A stretch of DNA of 64,000 nucleotides, from NCBI GenBank assembly GCA_020975725.1, contig QXJR01000003.1, positions 620,001-684,000 on the forward strand. Reading direction: 5' to 3'. Made by a program: the position numbers and the translations under genes. The notes below the pieces were generated by a model. That model saw nothing but the letters and a program-made list of their open reading frames with translations. It had not been told where the DNA came from and ran no database searches. This document shows, piece by piece, positions 10,627-19,890 of the stretch (position 1 is the stretch's first letter; each line of letters opens with the position of its first letter). This DNA comes from Picocystis sp. L7. Its lineage: Eukaryota; Chlorophyta; Picocystophyceae; Picocystales; Picocystaceae.

Positions 10627-11427
10627 CTAACCCTTATATTTTTTCAGTACCTCAAACGCCGTGTTGAACACACCAGAAGTTGGCTGGTTGCATACGAAGC
10701 ATTTTTTGCTGGTGGCATTATGCTTCAAAGCGCAGTGTTCGCAGAAGAAGTGCCCACATCGTGTGACCACTGGGTCTCCTAGCGAGGAACCAAAGTCCTT
10801 CCATGGGGTCCGACACATCAAGCATGCGAAGGGCAACGGTTCTTCTTCTTCCTCTTGATCTTCGTCTTCGCTCACCTCGGCCAATTCCCTCTCCCTCTTC
10901 ATCTTTTCTTCCCAGTCGCGGTCGAGCTGCCAGCCCAACTTGTAATCTCCACGGTCGTGCAGGAATTTGCACGAGTCCCCGTACCCGCAGTACCCCGTCT
11001 CTTTGTAGTCCTTGCAAATGTCGGGTTGGTAATCGACGAGCACTGTTCTCCTCACGTTGTCTGGTGCACGCTTCGGACCGTATTTATTGGCCGCCTTGGC
11101 GGTGTCTTCTCGGCGAAAGCCAGCTCGATAATCTTTGTATTTCGCCATGCCGTGGTACAATCCATCCGCATCCTCCTTTTGGATCTCTTTTGCATCTACC
11201 GTGTCCTTGGAAACGCCTTGGAGTTCCTCCAGGTTCGCTGCTGTGCTTTCCTTCTCTTGGCCACCTTCAACCGTCTCGTGCTCGGCTTGGACCGCGGCTT
11301 TTCTCGCACCCAAACCGCGCCTCCTCTTGGAGAAGGATTCCACCGTCCTTTCTGCATCCTCTTCCTCCTCTTCCACCGCAGTGCGGGTCTTTCGAAGCGC
11401 ACCGCGTCGCGAAGTGGCGCGGAACAT
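10627..11427 (-). CDS. CWC24: CWC24/RNF113 spliceosomal CCCH-RING protein
   Basis: A 266-residue homologue of yeast Cwc24 and animal RNF113A, a splicing factor that joins the activating spliceosome, with a RING domain of E3 type. Seen in order: an acidic and basic N-terminus (residues 1-90), the conserved [13 protein letters not shown] segment, a CCCH finger (C-x8-C-x5-C-x3-H, about 143-162), a linker beginning [13 protein letters not shown] that is diagnostic of the family, an acidic tract, and a C3HC4 RING (CLMC ... CGHFFCEHC ... CFVC) near the C-terminus. Length matches the family. The first in-frame ATG is at 11427. Confidence 0.92.
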   Translation of the reverse strand: MFRATSRRGALRKTRTAVEEEEEDAERTVESFSKRRRGLGARKAAVQAEHETVEGGQEKESTAANLEELQGVSKDTVDAKEIQKEDADGLYHGMAKYKDYRAGFRREDTAKAANKYGPKRAPDNVRRTVLVDYQPDICKDYKETGYCGYGDSCKFLHDRGDYKLGWQLDRDWEEKMKRERELAEVSEDEDQEEEEEPLPFACLMCRTPWKDFGSSLGDPVVTRCGHFFCEHCALKHNATSKKCFVCNQPTSGVFNTAFEVLKKYKG

Positions 11428-12461
11428 CGCGCCAAGCCGTGCTCGCTCCAAAATTTATGACAAAGTTAACCACGTTCGAGGGGATGGGGACGTTCCTCTT
11501 TTGAACATGACAAATGTGTGGTTGGACGACGGAACCTACGAAGTACTCATTCCGGCGAGACGGACGAAGGCACACGTCGTCGTGGACACGATTGGACGTG
11601 GTGTTGGCAAGGCCCTTTGCGTGGGATGTGTGGAGAGAAGGCTGTCCCATCGGATGCCAACGTCCTTCTCATGTGGCAAGCAATCCCCACCATTCCCATA
11701 GGAGACCCTCGAGAGCCACAAGCGCATCGAACGCATCTTGTTCCTTCTCTTCCTCGTGCTCGGCTCGCGGATGCTTCACCTTGGCTTCGTCATTCCACCT
11801 TGATGGTGCCATGCTCTCATCCCCCTCCACCGGAAGAGAAGAAACTCCCCTTGCAACCCGCTCGCCATGCCTTCCCCTGGTTGTTTGAATCGTCGTTGTG
11901 GTTGGTTTGGGACGTGAGATATCGATCACGATCCTCCGTCCTTCAATGCCTGGCACGGTCCTGCCGAACGCACCAGCAGGCGGACCACCCAACACTAGGT
12001 TCCGATGGCGAGTGCACGGGTATCGATGGTGTCTCGCGTTGCCGTGTCCATCCGATCCCTCTCGTCGGTCCATGGTTCCAGCACATCCACGAGCGTCCAC
12101 CCTCGTCTCTCCCGCACCTTCTGTCCCTCCGCTTGAACAAATCCATCCGTTTTGAGGCAGTGCCACCGTGTCCCATGCACTCCACACCGCCTCTCCTTGC
12201 TGCACAGGGAACCGGCCAGTCGGATCCCTTTCCAGACCGCCCATCTCCCTCCTTTCAGAAGGGGTGGGCGTCTCTTTTCCACCCTGGGTCGACCCGACTG
12301 AACCACCGGGACTGCACCGCGGTTACAAGTCATGGATTAACACTCTCGCTGGGTTGGGTCGGGTCGACCGATGAGGTTAACTTCGGTTTTTAATCGAAGG
12401 GCAGAAAGGGGACTCGGACGTGTTTCGGTTCTTTCGAAGGCGAGCGCAAGCGTCGGCAGAG
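11428..12461. other. intergenic region with an unresolved minus-strand open stretch
   Basis: 1.03 kb between divergent start codons (CWC24 minus, NOL-like SDR plus). On the minus strand one frame is open from about 12333 to 11995 and another from about 12244 to 11669. The second ends in an acidic, Trp-rich segment (DAFDALVALEGLLWEWW). A gene with introns is possible, but I could not assign exons, a start codon or a family. The rest is probably promoter, including GGGTCGACCC-type palindromes near 12288 and 12352. Confidence 0.3.
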
Positions 12462-13427
12462 ATGCGCGTCGCAACGCTTCCAAGGCGGACGAAACGACAC
12501 GTAAACGAATGCCAGGGCAGGAGAAGGAGTGGAAGAAGGCGTGGCGTGAAAGTGGAGGCCAGCGTGTCCGTGAGACCGCGCCTGGAGGGCGGGAAGCGCG
12601 TGCTCATCACCGGTGCGACGAAAGGACTCGGAGCGGCACTCGCCAAAAAGTTCGTCGAAGACGGAGACTGCGTGTGCCTGTGCTCGAGGAAAGAGAAGCA
12701 AGTCATGCAAGTGGTGCAAGAAATCTCGAATGATGGAGGGTTGCGAAATGTCTGTGGCACCACGTGTGAGGTCAGCGACGAAGCGTCGGTCGCTTCTCTG
12801 TTTGCCTTTGCCAAGGAACAGATGGGAGGCATCGACATAGTCATCAACAACGCAGGTACCAATGCGTACGTTTACGAAAATTTGGCCGACGCAGATGTGG
12901 AAAAGGTGCGGGAAGTCGTCTTGACCAACGCCCTCGGAACGGTCCTCTGCTGCAGAGAAGCGCTGAGGAACTTCAGGGAACAACCAGAAGGTGGACACAT
13001 CTTCAATCTAGAAGGTGCTGGATCGGATGGGAAACCAACGAAAAAGTTTGCGGCCTACGGTTACACCAAAGCTGGCATGGGACAGCTCAGCAGGACTCTG
13101 CAAGTCGAGGTCAACGAAGCAGGAGGACCTAGCGTTGGTGTCCATACGATCTCCCCGGGGATGATCTTCACGGAAATGATTGCTTCCGGACGATACTCGT
13201 TCGGCGAAAGGGGCAGGTTCTTTGTCAACCTGCTGGCTGAGGATGCAAACGTGGTGGCAGATTCGTTGGTGCAGCAAATCAGGGCGGTTGTCGCGAAGCC
13301 TGAAGCGAAGTCAAAGACACAGAGCATCCAATACTTGAAACCACCAGACGTCTTCAAGCGGCTGCTTGCGCGTCTAGTGTGGGGGAAAAACAAGGACAGG
13401 TGGTACCCAGAGGTAGAGCAAAAGTAA
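12462..13427 (+). CDS. short-chain dehydrogenase, NOL/NYC1 (chlorophyll b reductase)-like
   Basis: A 321-residue SDR. Residues 1-45 are Arg/Ser-rich and look like a plastid transit peptide. Motifs: cofactor loop TGATKGLG (about 50-57), NNAG, and catalytic YGYTK (Y-x3-K). The segment IFNLEGAGSDGKPT followed by AAYGYTKAG and VGVHTISPGM is characteristic of NOL and NYC1, plant reductases that convert chlorophyll b to 7-hydroxymethyl chlorophyll a at the start of chlorophyll breakdown. No membrane helices were seen, so it resembles NOL more than NYC1. The first ATG in frame is 12462. It is convergent with SCO1, 50 bp away. Assignment to chlorophyll b rather than another pigment substrate is family inference. 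Confidence 0.8.
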   Translation: MRVATLPRRTKRHVNECQGRRRSGRRRGVKVEASVSVRPRLEGGKRVLITGATKGLGAALAKKFVEDGDCVCLCSRKEKQVMQVVQEISNDGGLRNVCGTTCEVSDEASVASLFAFAKEQMGGIDIVINNAGTNAYVYENLADADVEKVREVVLTNALGTVLCCREALRNFREQPEGGHIFNLEGAGSDGKPTKKFAAYGYTKAGMGQLSRTLQVEVNEAGGPSVGVHTISPGMIFTEMIASGRYSFGERGRFFVNLLAEDANVVADSLVQQIRAVVAKPEAKSKTQSIQYLKPPDVFKRLLARLVWGKNKDRWYPEVEQK

Positions 13428-13477
13428 ACGAGATAATGGAGAATCTTACAATCCAACGGGGCCTGGGCCAGACGACC

Positions 13478-14269
13478 TCAAGCTTTCTTCCAAGTAGCCA
13501 TGCTCTCTGCCATTTTTTCAGCTAGTTCATCGGCTGTATTATTCTTTCCGTAGAATGTGATGAACTCCCCCTCTGGATCGAGGAGGTACATGATGATAGA
13601 GTGATCGACCAAGTAATCATCTCCATCCTCCGTTTTATTGAAGTACACACGGTACTGGCGTGCCGTTTGCTTGATCTGATCCATTGTTCCTGTCAGGCCC
13701 AGAAGCCGAGGATGGAACTCGGTGCAGTATTCTCTTATTTGCTCTGGCGTGTCCCGCTCCGGATCTACGGTGATGAAAACAGGCTGCACCTGTTTCCCTG
13801 TCTTACCCTCCACTTTGTCGATCGCTTCTGCCATCTTGGTCAGCTCGTCGGGGCATATGTCCGGACAGTAGGTGAATCCGAAATAAAGCAGCGAGAACTG
13901 GCCCAAGAGATCCCTGTCCGTGAACGGCTTCCCGTGCATATCTACCAGCGAGAAGGGTCCTCCGATCGCAGCACGACCCACCGATCTCGGCTTGTACGTC
14001 CTCTGTATCTTCTTTTGCTTCTCTTGATCGAAATAGTACACCACTCCCGCTCCTGTTATCAGCACGAGTGCCAAGCTCAGCACGCCCACGGGACCTCGAC
14101 CGACCCCTGGAGGCGGCTTGGCCCCTTCCGGATCGCTTTCGGCGCTGAATCCGCGCTTCTGTCTCCTCCATCCCACCTGTGGCTCTTCCCACAACGCAGG
14201 ACACGCACGTGCGCGCACGCATCGGTTCGCGAGCGTGCGCAACGCGCGCATGCCGTCGCGCGACGCCAT
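13478..14269 (-). CDS. SCO1: SCO1-type copper chaperone for cytochrome c oxidase
   Basis: A 263-residue SCO1/SenC protein that delivers copper to the CuA site of mitochondrial complex IV. An Arg-rich presequence covers about residues 1-50. It is followed by a single membrane segment (GVLSLALVLITGAGVVYYF). The thioredoxin-like domain carries the copper-binding pair in TYCPDICPDE and the distal copper-ligand His in VDHSIIMYL. The order presequence, transmembrane, Cx3C, His places the domain in the intermembrane space. The first ATG is 14269; an upstream extension would begin without ATG. Confidence 0.95.
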   Translation of the reverse strand: MASRDGMRALRTLANRCVRARACPALWEEPQVGWRRQKRGFSAESDPEGAKPPPGVGRGPVGVLSLALVLITGAGVVYYFDQEKQKKIQRTYKPRSVGRAAIGGPFSLVDMHGKPFTDRDLLGQFSLLYFGFTYCPDICPDELTKMAEAIDKVEGKTGKQVQPVFITVDPERDTPEQIREYCTEFHPRLLGLTGTMDQIKQTARQYRVYFNKTEDGDDYLVDHSIIMYLLDPEGEFITFYGKNNTADELAEKMAESMATWKKA

Positions 14270-14599
14270 CGTCTTCCGACGTGTCGCCTGGTCTCTTCCC
14301 CGTCTCTCCCTCCCTCCTTCCCCTCGCCCGACGAGGACTCTCCCTCTTTGCCCAACCGCGTCCTCGACGCACCGCGGTCGGGACCCCGCCCCCCCTCGAT
14401 CTGCTCCAGGGGCGGAAGAAAGAGGGGGGGTCGATGGGGGTGAACTCGTCACTTAACTCGACCTCGACCATCGGCCATGCGCATGGCGCAGCGCGCCACG
14501 GTTTCGACGCGAGCTGGCGTCGCGAAGCTCCTCCCATGGCGTGCTGAGGACCCGTGAGAACCTCCAAGACCTTCCCTGGAAGCACCCGGGACAGCCGCG
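14270..14599. promoter_or_regulatory. divergent promoter between SCO1 and metallophosphatase
   Basis: 330 bp between two divergent ATGs, GC-rich, with C-runs and TCGACC/GGTCGA pieces. No conserved core promoter element was recognised. Confidence 0.45.
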
Positions 14600-15820
14600 A
14601 TGGGACACGCGGGAGAGGTGAGGAGGTGGACGCCTGTCCAGACCACGTGTCGAAGGAGAAGAAGCGTCCGCGACGAGCGAGCGCTCCTTGCTCGAGCTGG
14701 ACGGGTGCTCGCGGTGAGTGACGTGCATGCAGATCGACCGGAAAACTGGAAGTGGGTGGTCGAGCGCTTGGCGGATCGCCAACGAAACGAAGACGTACTC
14801 CTCCTCCCAGGTGACCTCTGCGAGGACGAAATCACGTTCCGGAACGTGCTTTCGCGCGTTCGTCCGCTCTATCGAGACGTGTTCTTGTGCTTCGGAAACC
14901 ACGACTTGTGGGTGCACCATCGAGGGTCCGATGAAGACGCAGCAGACGACTCGCTGTCCAAAATGGATCGTTTGGAAGCGATCTGTCGCGAAGAAGGCGT
15001 GAAGACCAAGCCGGATCGGATCGAAAACGTGTGGATCGTGCCGCTGCACTCTTGGCACCACAAATCCTTCGACAAGGAAGGACCAGAAGCGGATTGGGAA
15101 GCGAAACTCTGGTCCCATGGCTGGACACGTCCTGCACCACGCGACTACGAAGCGTGTGTGTGGCCCGGCGCGCTCGGCGAGCTGCCAGCTGGAGACGAAG
15201 GCGTGGCCCGTCACTTCGACGAGCTGAACGACGAATCTTGGGAACGAAAGAGGAAGGTAGATCAGCACGTCATCACCTTCTCGCACTTTGTCCCCGACAC
15301 GAGGCTGAATCCAGAGAAGCGGATGCTGACACATCCGTCCCTCCTCGAAGTGGTGGGATCCGACTTCCTCGGACGTCGCGTAAGGCGCATTGGTCCCGAT
15401 GTGCACGTATTCGGTCACAGTCACTTCGGATGGGACATGGTGTTGGAAGGGACGAGGTACGTGCAACCGGCGTTGGGATATCCGAGGGAACGCTCGCTGC
15501 GGCTCCGGTCGCTGGCCATCTCACCCTCAGGCACCGACCAAAGAAGATTGCGACAAGCGTTGCTTCCACACATGGCACCAAGGAGCAAGTACGTGCAGCC
15601 TGCAGACGTCCCTCGACCCGCATGGCTCCCTTTGCCGGTATACGACCTGGAAGACGGACTTTTGGAGCCAAGGGTGGCGCTCTGGAGCAATTATTACGAA
15701 AAAATTGGACGCCATCCCCATGTGAAAGAGCTCCCGCCGTGGACCAGGGCCCGAGCTCAGCGCATTGAAAAATGGGTCAGACAAAGACAGATCCGCCAGT
15801 CAAGGAATCAGAACACCTAG
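14600..15820 (+). CDS. calcineurin-like metallophosphoesterase
   Basis: A 406-residue protein with the full metallophosphatase motif series: SDVHAD (about 40-45, in place of GDxHG), PGDLCEDE (69-76), GNHDLW (98-103), ITFSHF (a single His) and FGHSH (about 274-278). These ligands hold a di-metal centre that hydrolyses phosphomonoesters or diesters. The type with SDxH and an insert between GNHD and the SH motif occurs in uncharacterised plant and algal proteins. The C-terminal 90 residues beyond GHSH contain a conserved-looking YVQPALGYPRER element and a basic tail. Substrate unknown. It is convergent with HST, 271 bp away. Confidence 0.85.
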   Translation: MGHAGEVRRWTPVQTTCRRRRSVRDERALLARAGRVLAVSDVHADRPENWKWVVERLADRQRNEDVLLLPGDLCEDEITFRNVLSRVRPLYRDVFLCFGNHDLWVHHRGSDEDAADDSLSKMDRLEAICREEGVKTKPDRIENVWIVPLHSWHHKSFDKEGPEADWEAKLWSHGWTRPAPRDYEACVWPGALGELPAGDEGVARHFDELNDESWERKRKVDQHVITFSHFVPDTRLNPEKRMLTHPSLLEVVGSDFLGRRVRRIGPDVHVFGHSHFGWDMVLEGTRYVQPALGYPRERSLRLRSLAISPSGTDQRRLRQALLPHMAPRSKYVQPADVPRPAWLPLPVYDLEDGLLEPRVALWSNYYEKIGRHPHVKELPPWTRARAQRIEKWVRQRQIRQSRNQNT

Positions 15821-16091
15821 ACCCAGAGGATAGCACACGACAGAGAGCATGGGACCTGGCAATCGGCAAACTCGATGATCCTTTTCAAAGCTATGGTTGG
15901 CAAAAGAGAGAACAGTAGAGATGCCTCCCCGCTTTGTTTTGCTACCCTCACTGAACATGTGCAGCTTTGCTGTGGATAAAAAGGTTGCCTCATTGTCTAC
16001 TGAAGCATTTATTCATTGAGCCGTGGTGTAGAGAGCTGGGTCAAGCAGACTTTGCCCATCAATCTTCTTTGTGAGGGGGTGAACCATTCTC

Positions 16092-17222
16092 CTAGATGAA
16101 AGGGAAGATGAAGTACTCCGAGTAGAAGAGGTTCCAAATGGCACGGTAGTACTCCTGAACTGACTCCTTGGTATATTTTGCTTTGTCAAGTGCCATGGTG
16201 GACTTCACCAGCATTGCCGCAAACAATGAGTGTGCTCCCACCATCACAACCATGCGGAAGGTGCCTTGACCTGCCAGGAACGCTGCAGCAATTGCACCTA
16301 TGTAATTCGCTAATAGTAAACCCGAACCCAGAAATGCCACCCCACGCACCCCTAATGCTGTAGCAAAGGTGCCAATGTTGAACTTCTTGTCCCCTTCTAC
16401 GTCGGCCAGGTCCTTGGTGATTGCTATTACGGTTGCAAAAACAGTGGCAAAAAGAGTGATGAATGCTGCAGCTGGGCTCCACATGAAGGGAAGCAGGAGG
16501 GCTTCTCTGGTAGCATGGTACACTCCGAAGTTCAGCAACACGCCACGTACAGTTGCTATGATCAGGAAGGCCGGCAAGGCATACTTTTTCAGCCGAAAGG
16601 GTGGCACGGAGTAGATCGTTCCCAAGACCAACCCCAGCGTGTACAACTTGGCCGTTAGCGTGCCAAACTGTGTAAGTACGGCGGCTAAACCACCTCCAGC
16701 CAGAAGAACCACCAGGACCCATGCTTGGGCCTTGGTAAGATCGCCTGCTGCCACGGGAAGAAAGGGTTTGTTCACACGATCGATTTCCTCGTCGTAGATT
16801 TGGTTGATACCCACAATGTAACCATTTCCACACAACAGTGCGAGCAGACCGATCATAGCTCGAGGCATCAAGGTCCAATCGATGCTGGAAGGATTTTCCA
16901 TGAGCACACGTGCCACTAGAGCCGTAGTTCCGAGCACTGTGCCTCGTATTGTGTGTGGACGAAGAAACCTCCAGAACGCGTTCAAGGCCGAAGCAGTGCC
17001 GTTTTGCGCCTGATCCATGGATCCGAAATCCGCCGAAGCTCCTGATGCCGAGGATGCGATTTCCACACGCCTCTTTCCTCCATCCACGTGTCCATCGGCG
17101 CAGGTCGAACCTCTCCTCGCCGTTCTCCAGGTCGTCGCTTGGGTCGTTCCGTTCCTCTTCACGCCACGTGGCAGGGTCGCAGGCACGCCCACGGCATCCC
17201 CTCCGCACCGGACGCACTTCAT
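16092..17222 (-). CDS. HST: homogentisate solanesyltransferase (plastoquinone-9 synthesis)
   Basis: A 376-residue UbiA-type prenyltransferase with about eight to nine membrane helices. Residues 1-70 are Arg/Thr-rich, consistent with a plastid transit peptide. The first Asp-rich motif lies in [17 protein letters not shown] and the second in [30 protein letters not shown] and [15 protein letters not shown] match plant HST rather than the tocopherol enzyme HPT. HST condenses homogentisate with solanesyl diphosphate in the plastid envelope to give the plastoquinone precursor. First ATG at 17222. A minus-strand AATAAA lies at 16008-16013, about 80 nt past the stop. Confidence 0.88.
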   Translation of the reverse strand: MKCVRCGGDAVGVPATLPRGVKRNGTTQATTWRTARRGSTCADGHVDGGKRRVEIASSASGASADFGSMDQAQNGTASALNAFWRFLRPHTIRGTVLGTTALVARVLMENPSSIDWTLMPRAMIGLLALLCGNGYIVGINQIYDEEIDRVNKPFLPVAAGDLTKAQAWVLVVLLAGGGLAAVLTQFGTLTAKLYTLGLVLGTIYSVPPFRLKKYALPAFLIIATVRGVLLNFGVYHATREALLLPFMWSPAAAFITLFATVFATVIAITKDLADVEGDKKFNIGTFATALGVRGVAFLGSGLLLANYIGAIAAAFLAGQGTFRMVVMVGAHSLFAAMLVKSTMALDKAKYTKESVQEYYRAIWNLFYSEYFIFPFI

Positions 17223-18303
17223 GCTTTTCCACGTGTTCCTACGGCCACGTTTTCCTCGCGAAGCGGACGTGAATCGGGCTTGGTTCCTTGCGCCTCGGAC
17301 CGCCGTCGTCGAAGCCACGTGGACCAAGTGACGAAAGGGTTGATGGCTCCCTCATCCACAAGGAACCACTGGTGCGAAGATAGGAAACGATCCACGAGCC
17401 AACCCGGGTTGCCCAAGGACCAGGTCCAATCAGGCTCCAGGGTGAAAGGAAAGGCGACCCGGTGGAAGCACTGCACGAATGGGGATGTCCCCAGAGGGAG
17501 ACCGAAGAACCGAAGAAGGCGGTGTTGGATGACGCTTGGTTCATGGCCACGGGTGGAAGATGCGTGCAATAGGACGGTGATTGGAGGGTGCGTCGAAAAA
17601 TATAGCGTGGTTGGCCCGAACATTGCACACAAACGGGGCGGGTTCGTTTCAACCCTAACATATCATGACCAACATCCAATCATCGACAACGAAGCAAGAG
17701 TGGTGGGAACGAGCGGATCGCATGCGTTCCGCAGGGGGGTTGGGTCACACCGAGCAAGCGTGGCACACGTGGCCACACCAATCTACCATTTGCGTCCGGT
17801 GTGCATCGAAAGGAGTTCACTTCGACGGGATTTCGTGGTGGAGGTGGGTGAATTCGTTCACCCCATTCAAAGGTACTCGTGTTGTTCTAGAGACGAAAAG
17901 ATGCACGAGTGGGTTTAGTTTCGTTGCACATCTCTCCATCCGACCGAGGCGCGATCCTGCAAGTGTTCCTTTCCTTCAATGCATCGGAGAACCAGAGCAC
18001 CTGCTACCACCGGGTCTTGCATCGCAGAAACCTGGTATTCGAGCCAGTCCGCCGATCTGCCATCGTTCGCTCTCCTTGCAATTCGTCCATCGGTTCGTCT
18101 CCGATTCCGTCCTCACACCCCATCGGATGCCGCCCCCATATCCGTCCGAACCGTTGCAGCTCGTTATGATCCCCACACCCGTTCTTCTGGACGGATAAGA
18201 GGGCGAAATGGGTCCGGTCCCTTTTCGCGGTCAATGCACACAATTCCACGTTCGAATCTGCGACCGCTGCACTGGCGCTTCCGGAACTAGAAGCCCCCCT
18301 GGG
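17223..18303. promoter_or_regulatory. divergent promoter between HST and the UBA protein
   Basis: 1.08 kb without a supported gene. It contains GCCACGTGG-type G-box cores (for example near 17314), which in plants are bound by light-responsive bZIP/bHLH factors; a role here is inference. Open frames on both strands have no domain signature. Confidence 0.4.
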
Positions 18304-19290
18304 ATGGGAGAAGCAGCTCCGAAGCGAGGTCCCAAGGTTGGCGACGCAGCTTCGCTGTGGAACTTCACACAGAGCCCGGGATGGACGCTGGAGGAGGCAG
18401 ATGTGCTGCGCTACGCACTGATGGCCATCGGTGTGGGACGCTGGGTGCAGATCGTGGAATCGAATGTGTTGCCTGGGAAACTCATCCAGCAGCTGTACGG
18501 ACAGACGCAAAGGCTCATTGGACAACAGTCCCTGGCTGCATATACAGGTTTGTGTGTCGACGTGGACCGGATCCGGGAAGACAACCTTGCCAAGAAGGAT
18601 GTCGACAGGAAAGCTGGACTCGTCATCTACTCGGGACCGAACCCCACCAAAGAGATGAAGGAGAGTTGGAGGATAGAGGCAGTGCAGAAATACGGACTCA
18701 CAGGGGAGCAGGTGAAACTTGCAGAGCAAAAACTCCTCGAACTTGTCCCTCTAGAGCAGCGCCGTGCGTCCAACTCTCTTGCACGAGAAGTGCTGTCGTT
18801 GGACCTGCTTAACTCGGACACCAGCAATCTATCAAAACAGCACAAAATCGAACTCCTCACACGCTTGCGAAGATACTCAGAAACTCTTATGGACAGAATG
18901 GAGCGACTCCCGGCTGCCAGTGGTGAAAACAAATCCGTACGGAAGGAAACCATAGCTGTAACTGAAGAGATGGCAAACCCACCTTGTGCTCCAGACACAG
19001 AAGTTTGCGCAGCACAAGACAGTGCAGATAAAGCTGGAAAACGTAGTAGAAAAGAGAATGACTCAGCCGCTGCTAATAAAAAGGGCCCTAGTGCAAGGCC
19101 GTCCCGCCGTACTTGCCCTTCAGCAGGAACAACTCAACTGGATGGATGTGCAGAAGATGCATTCCAAGCAGGGGATATCGAGACTCTTGTTGCCATGGGG
19201 TATCCCCGGGACAAAGCTCAGGACGCACTTGGCGCCACGGGCAACGTTCAGTTGGCCATTGAGTGGTTATTGACAAATTGTGCGCCGTAG
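18304..19290 (+). CDS. SANT-like N-terminal domain plus C-terminal UBA domain protein
   Basis: A 328-residue protein. Residues about 15-85 begin with a Trp-centred helix pattern (GWTLEEADVLRYALMAIGVGRWVQI) resembling Myb/SANT or homeodomain-like folds, and continue through a helical part. The middle is charged and low-complexity, with Lys-rich runs (KAGKRSRKEND) suggesting nuclear location. The last 35 residues (DIETLVAMGYPRDKAQDAL to WLL) are a good UBA domain, a ubiquitin-binding three-helix bundle with the MGY/F loop. Domains are seen; a role linking chromatin or transcription with ubiquitin is inference. The ATG at 18304 excludes a GC-rich leader. It is convergent with the NDUFAF2-like gene, 32 bp away. 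Confidence 0.75.
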   Translation: MGEAAPKRGPKVGDAASLWNFTQSPGWTLEEADVLRYALMAIGVGRWVQIVESNVLPGKLIQQLYGQTQRLIGQQSLAAYTGLCVDVDRIREDNLAKKDVDRKAGLVIYSGPNPTKEMKESWRIEAVQKYGLTGEQVKLAEQKLLELVPLEQRRASNSLAREVLSLDLLNSDTSNLSKQHKIELLTRLRRYSETLMDRMERLPAASGENKSVRKETIAVTEEMANPPCAPDTEVCAAQDSADKAGKRSRKENDSAAANKKGPSARPSRRTCPSAGTTQLDGCAEDAFQAGDIETLVAMGYPRDKAQDALGATGNVQLAIEWLLTNCAP

Positions 19291-19322
19291 CGCAGGGCAG
19301 ACGGGGATAATTCCTGTACCCT

Positions 19323-19890
19323 TCATGGTTTCCATGCCTCTGGTTTCCACGCCAGATCCTGGTCCTCTTCCTCACCGTTATCTCCGGGTCCAATCTTTGC
19401 CTTGTGGCCCAGATCTTGCAATAATGAATCCAATCCCTGTTCCATCCCTTGCTCATCCCCATGCGGATGTGTGGAATTTCTTTCCGCTCTTCGCTTGAGT
19501 TCTTCTATCTTCAGCGCCGTTGCCTTCGCCTTCGTAGACTCCCTCATTCGCTCGATTTGTTCCATCAGTTCTTCTGTAGGTGGTTCTCTTCTGGACATGC
19601 TCAACCAGCTCCACCATTCAGGTGGGACGGTCTTCGGGTCGTACTCTCCGTCGACGTACTGGACGCATCTCTTCTCCACCTCTGCATTTCCACGAATCCA
19701 ATTCCACGTCAGCAGGTGTCTCCTGCTTACTTCCTAGTGCTTTTCCTTGATTTCGCAAGGTTCGACGCTCACCTTCTCCGTCTCGTCCCTGTTCCTTCCA
19801 TCGGTAGTACTGGTTCCCCAGGGAGTCGGTTCCCACGTGCTCTTTCCTCCAAGCACGCGGCATCAGCGACGTGACCAGCCTTCGCCACAT
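19323..19890 (-). CDS. NDUFAF2: NDUFAF2-like complex I assembly factor (one intron)
   Basis: Two exons: 19890-19773 and 19681-19323, giving 158 residues. The intron 19772-19682 (91 nt) begins GTGAGC and ends TGCAG; the join restores one frame (phase 1). The protein has the family pattern: HVGTDSLGNQYYRW, then KRCVQYVDGEYDPKTVPPEW with WSWL and RREPPTEE. NDUFAF2 (mimitin), a paralogue of subunit NDUFA12, binds late assembly intermediates of mitochondrial complex I. The PPT-E-E ending and extended C-terminus favour NDUFAF2 over NDUFA12. Translation is chosen from MWRRLV at 19890. The frame change without splicing is the direct evidence for the intron. Confidence 0.82.

Noticed and set aside
11518-12393. 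291-codon plus-strand frame
   Set aside because: Low-complexity Pro/Ser/Arg content and no recognisable domain; overlaps promoter sequence.
19323-19679. NDUFAF2-like part as an independent intronless gene
   Set aside because: It would start at a non-ATG codon in mid-domain; splicing to 19890-19773 restores the complete family pattern.
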